This document shows, piece after piece, positions 5,377 through 5,391 of a DNA stretch of 5,391 bases. The stretch's first letter is position 1. Every line of letters starts with the position of its first letter. A program made the position numbers and the translations under genes. The DNA is taken from NCBI GenBank assembly GCA_050011095.1, contig JBEKJU010000262.1, positions 1 to 5,391 of the forward strand, read 5' to 3'. This stretch comes from JBEKJU01 sp050011095 (GTDB taxonomy: Bacteria; Desulfobacterota; Syntrophorhabdia; Syntrophorhabdales; WCHB1-27). Under the pieces are notes generated by a model. The model had not been told where the DNA came from and did not search any database. It was given only the letters and a program-made list of their open reading frames with translations.

Positions 5377-5391
5377 GACGGAAAAGGGTCG

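Noticed and set aside
1..5391. CRISPR array, tRNA/rRNA, insertion sequence or phage genes
   Set aside because: No regularly spaced direct repeats, no cloverleaf or rRNA-like sequence, and no transposase or phage protein on either strand.

Overview
This is a GC-rich bacterial window with three confident protein genes. On the minus strand lies a large fusion of an ADP-forming acyl-CoA synthetase-type module with a GNAT acetyltransferase (151-2829). On the plus strand are a small cytidylate kinase-like P-loop protein (3672-4310) and a MarC-family inner-membrane protein (4560-5219). The architecture, the strong Shine-Dalgarno sites and the TGGATTCC...GGAATGACGG palindromic repeat near the right edge suggest a Gram-negative bacterium, possibly a deltaproteobacterium (Desulfobacterota) or a neighbouring phylum. 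The taxonomic guess is inference; no marker gene is present.

Layout. Positions 1-150 are the region downstream of the fusion gene: a G-rich strand with a 14-bp tandem repeat, then an 11-bp bulged hairpin at 72-104. The fusion gene fills 151-2829. An 842-bp stretch without a confident gene follows (2830-3671). It is not empty. It holds a near-perfect sigma70-type promoter on the minus strand (3270-3298), a 75-codon open frame below it (3004-3231, uncertain) and a hairpin followed by TTTAT (2932-2970). Together these look like a self-contained short transcription unit in front of the fusion gene. The cytidylate kinase-like gene follows, then a 249-bp gap with competing inverted repeats and a 12-bp palindrome. 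Then come the marC-type gene and a repeat-rich tail with two oppositely oriented REP-like palindromes.

How the genes relate. The fusion protein and the kinase-like gene are divergently oriented, separated by the 842-bp region. The kinase-like and MarC genes are co-directional but 249 bp apart, so an operon is not assured. Nothing in the window ties the three into one pathway. I read it as ordinary chromosomal housekeeping and accessory metabolism, not a defence, mobile or biosynthetic locus. The most distinctive signals are the promoter / small ORF / terminator unit and the retained phospho-acceptor-type histidine in the acyl-CoA synthetase half of the fusion.
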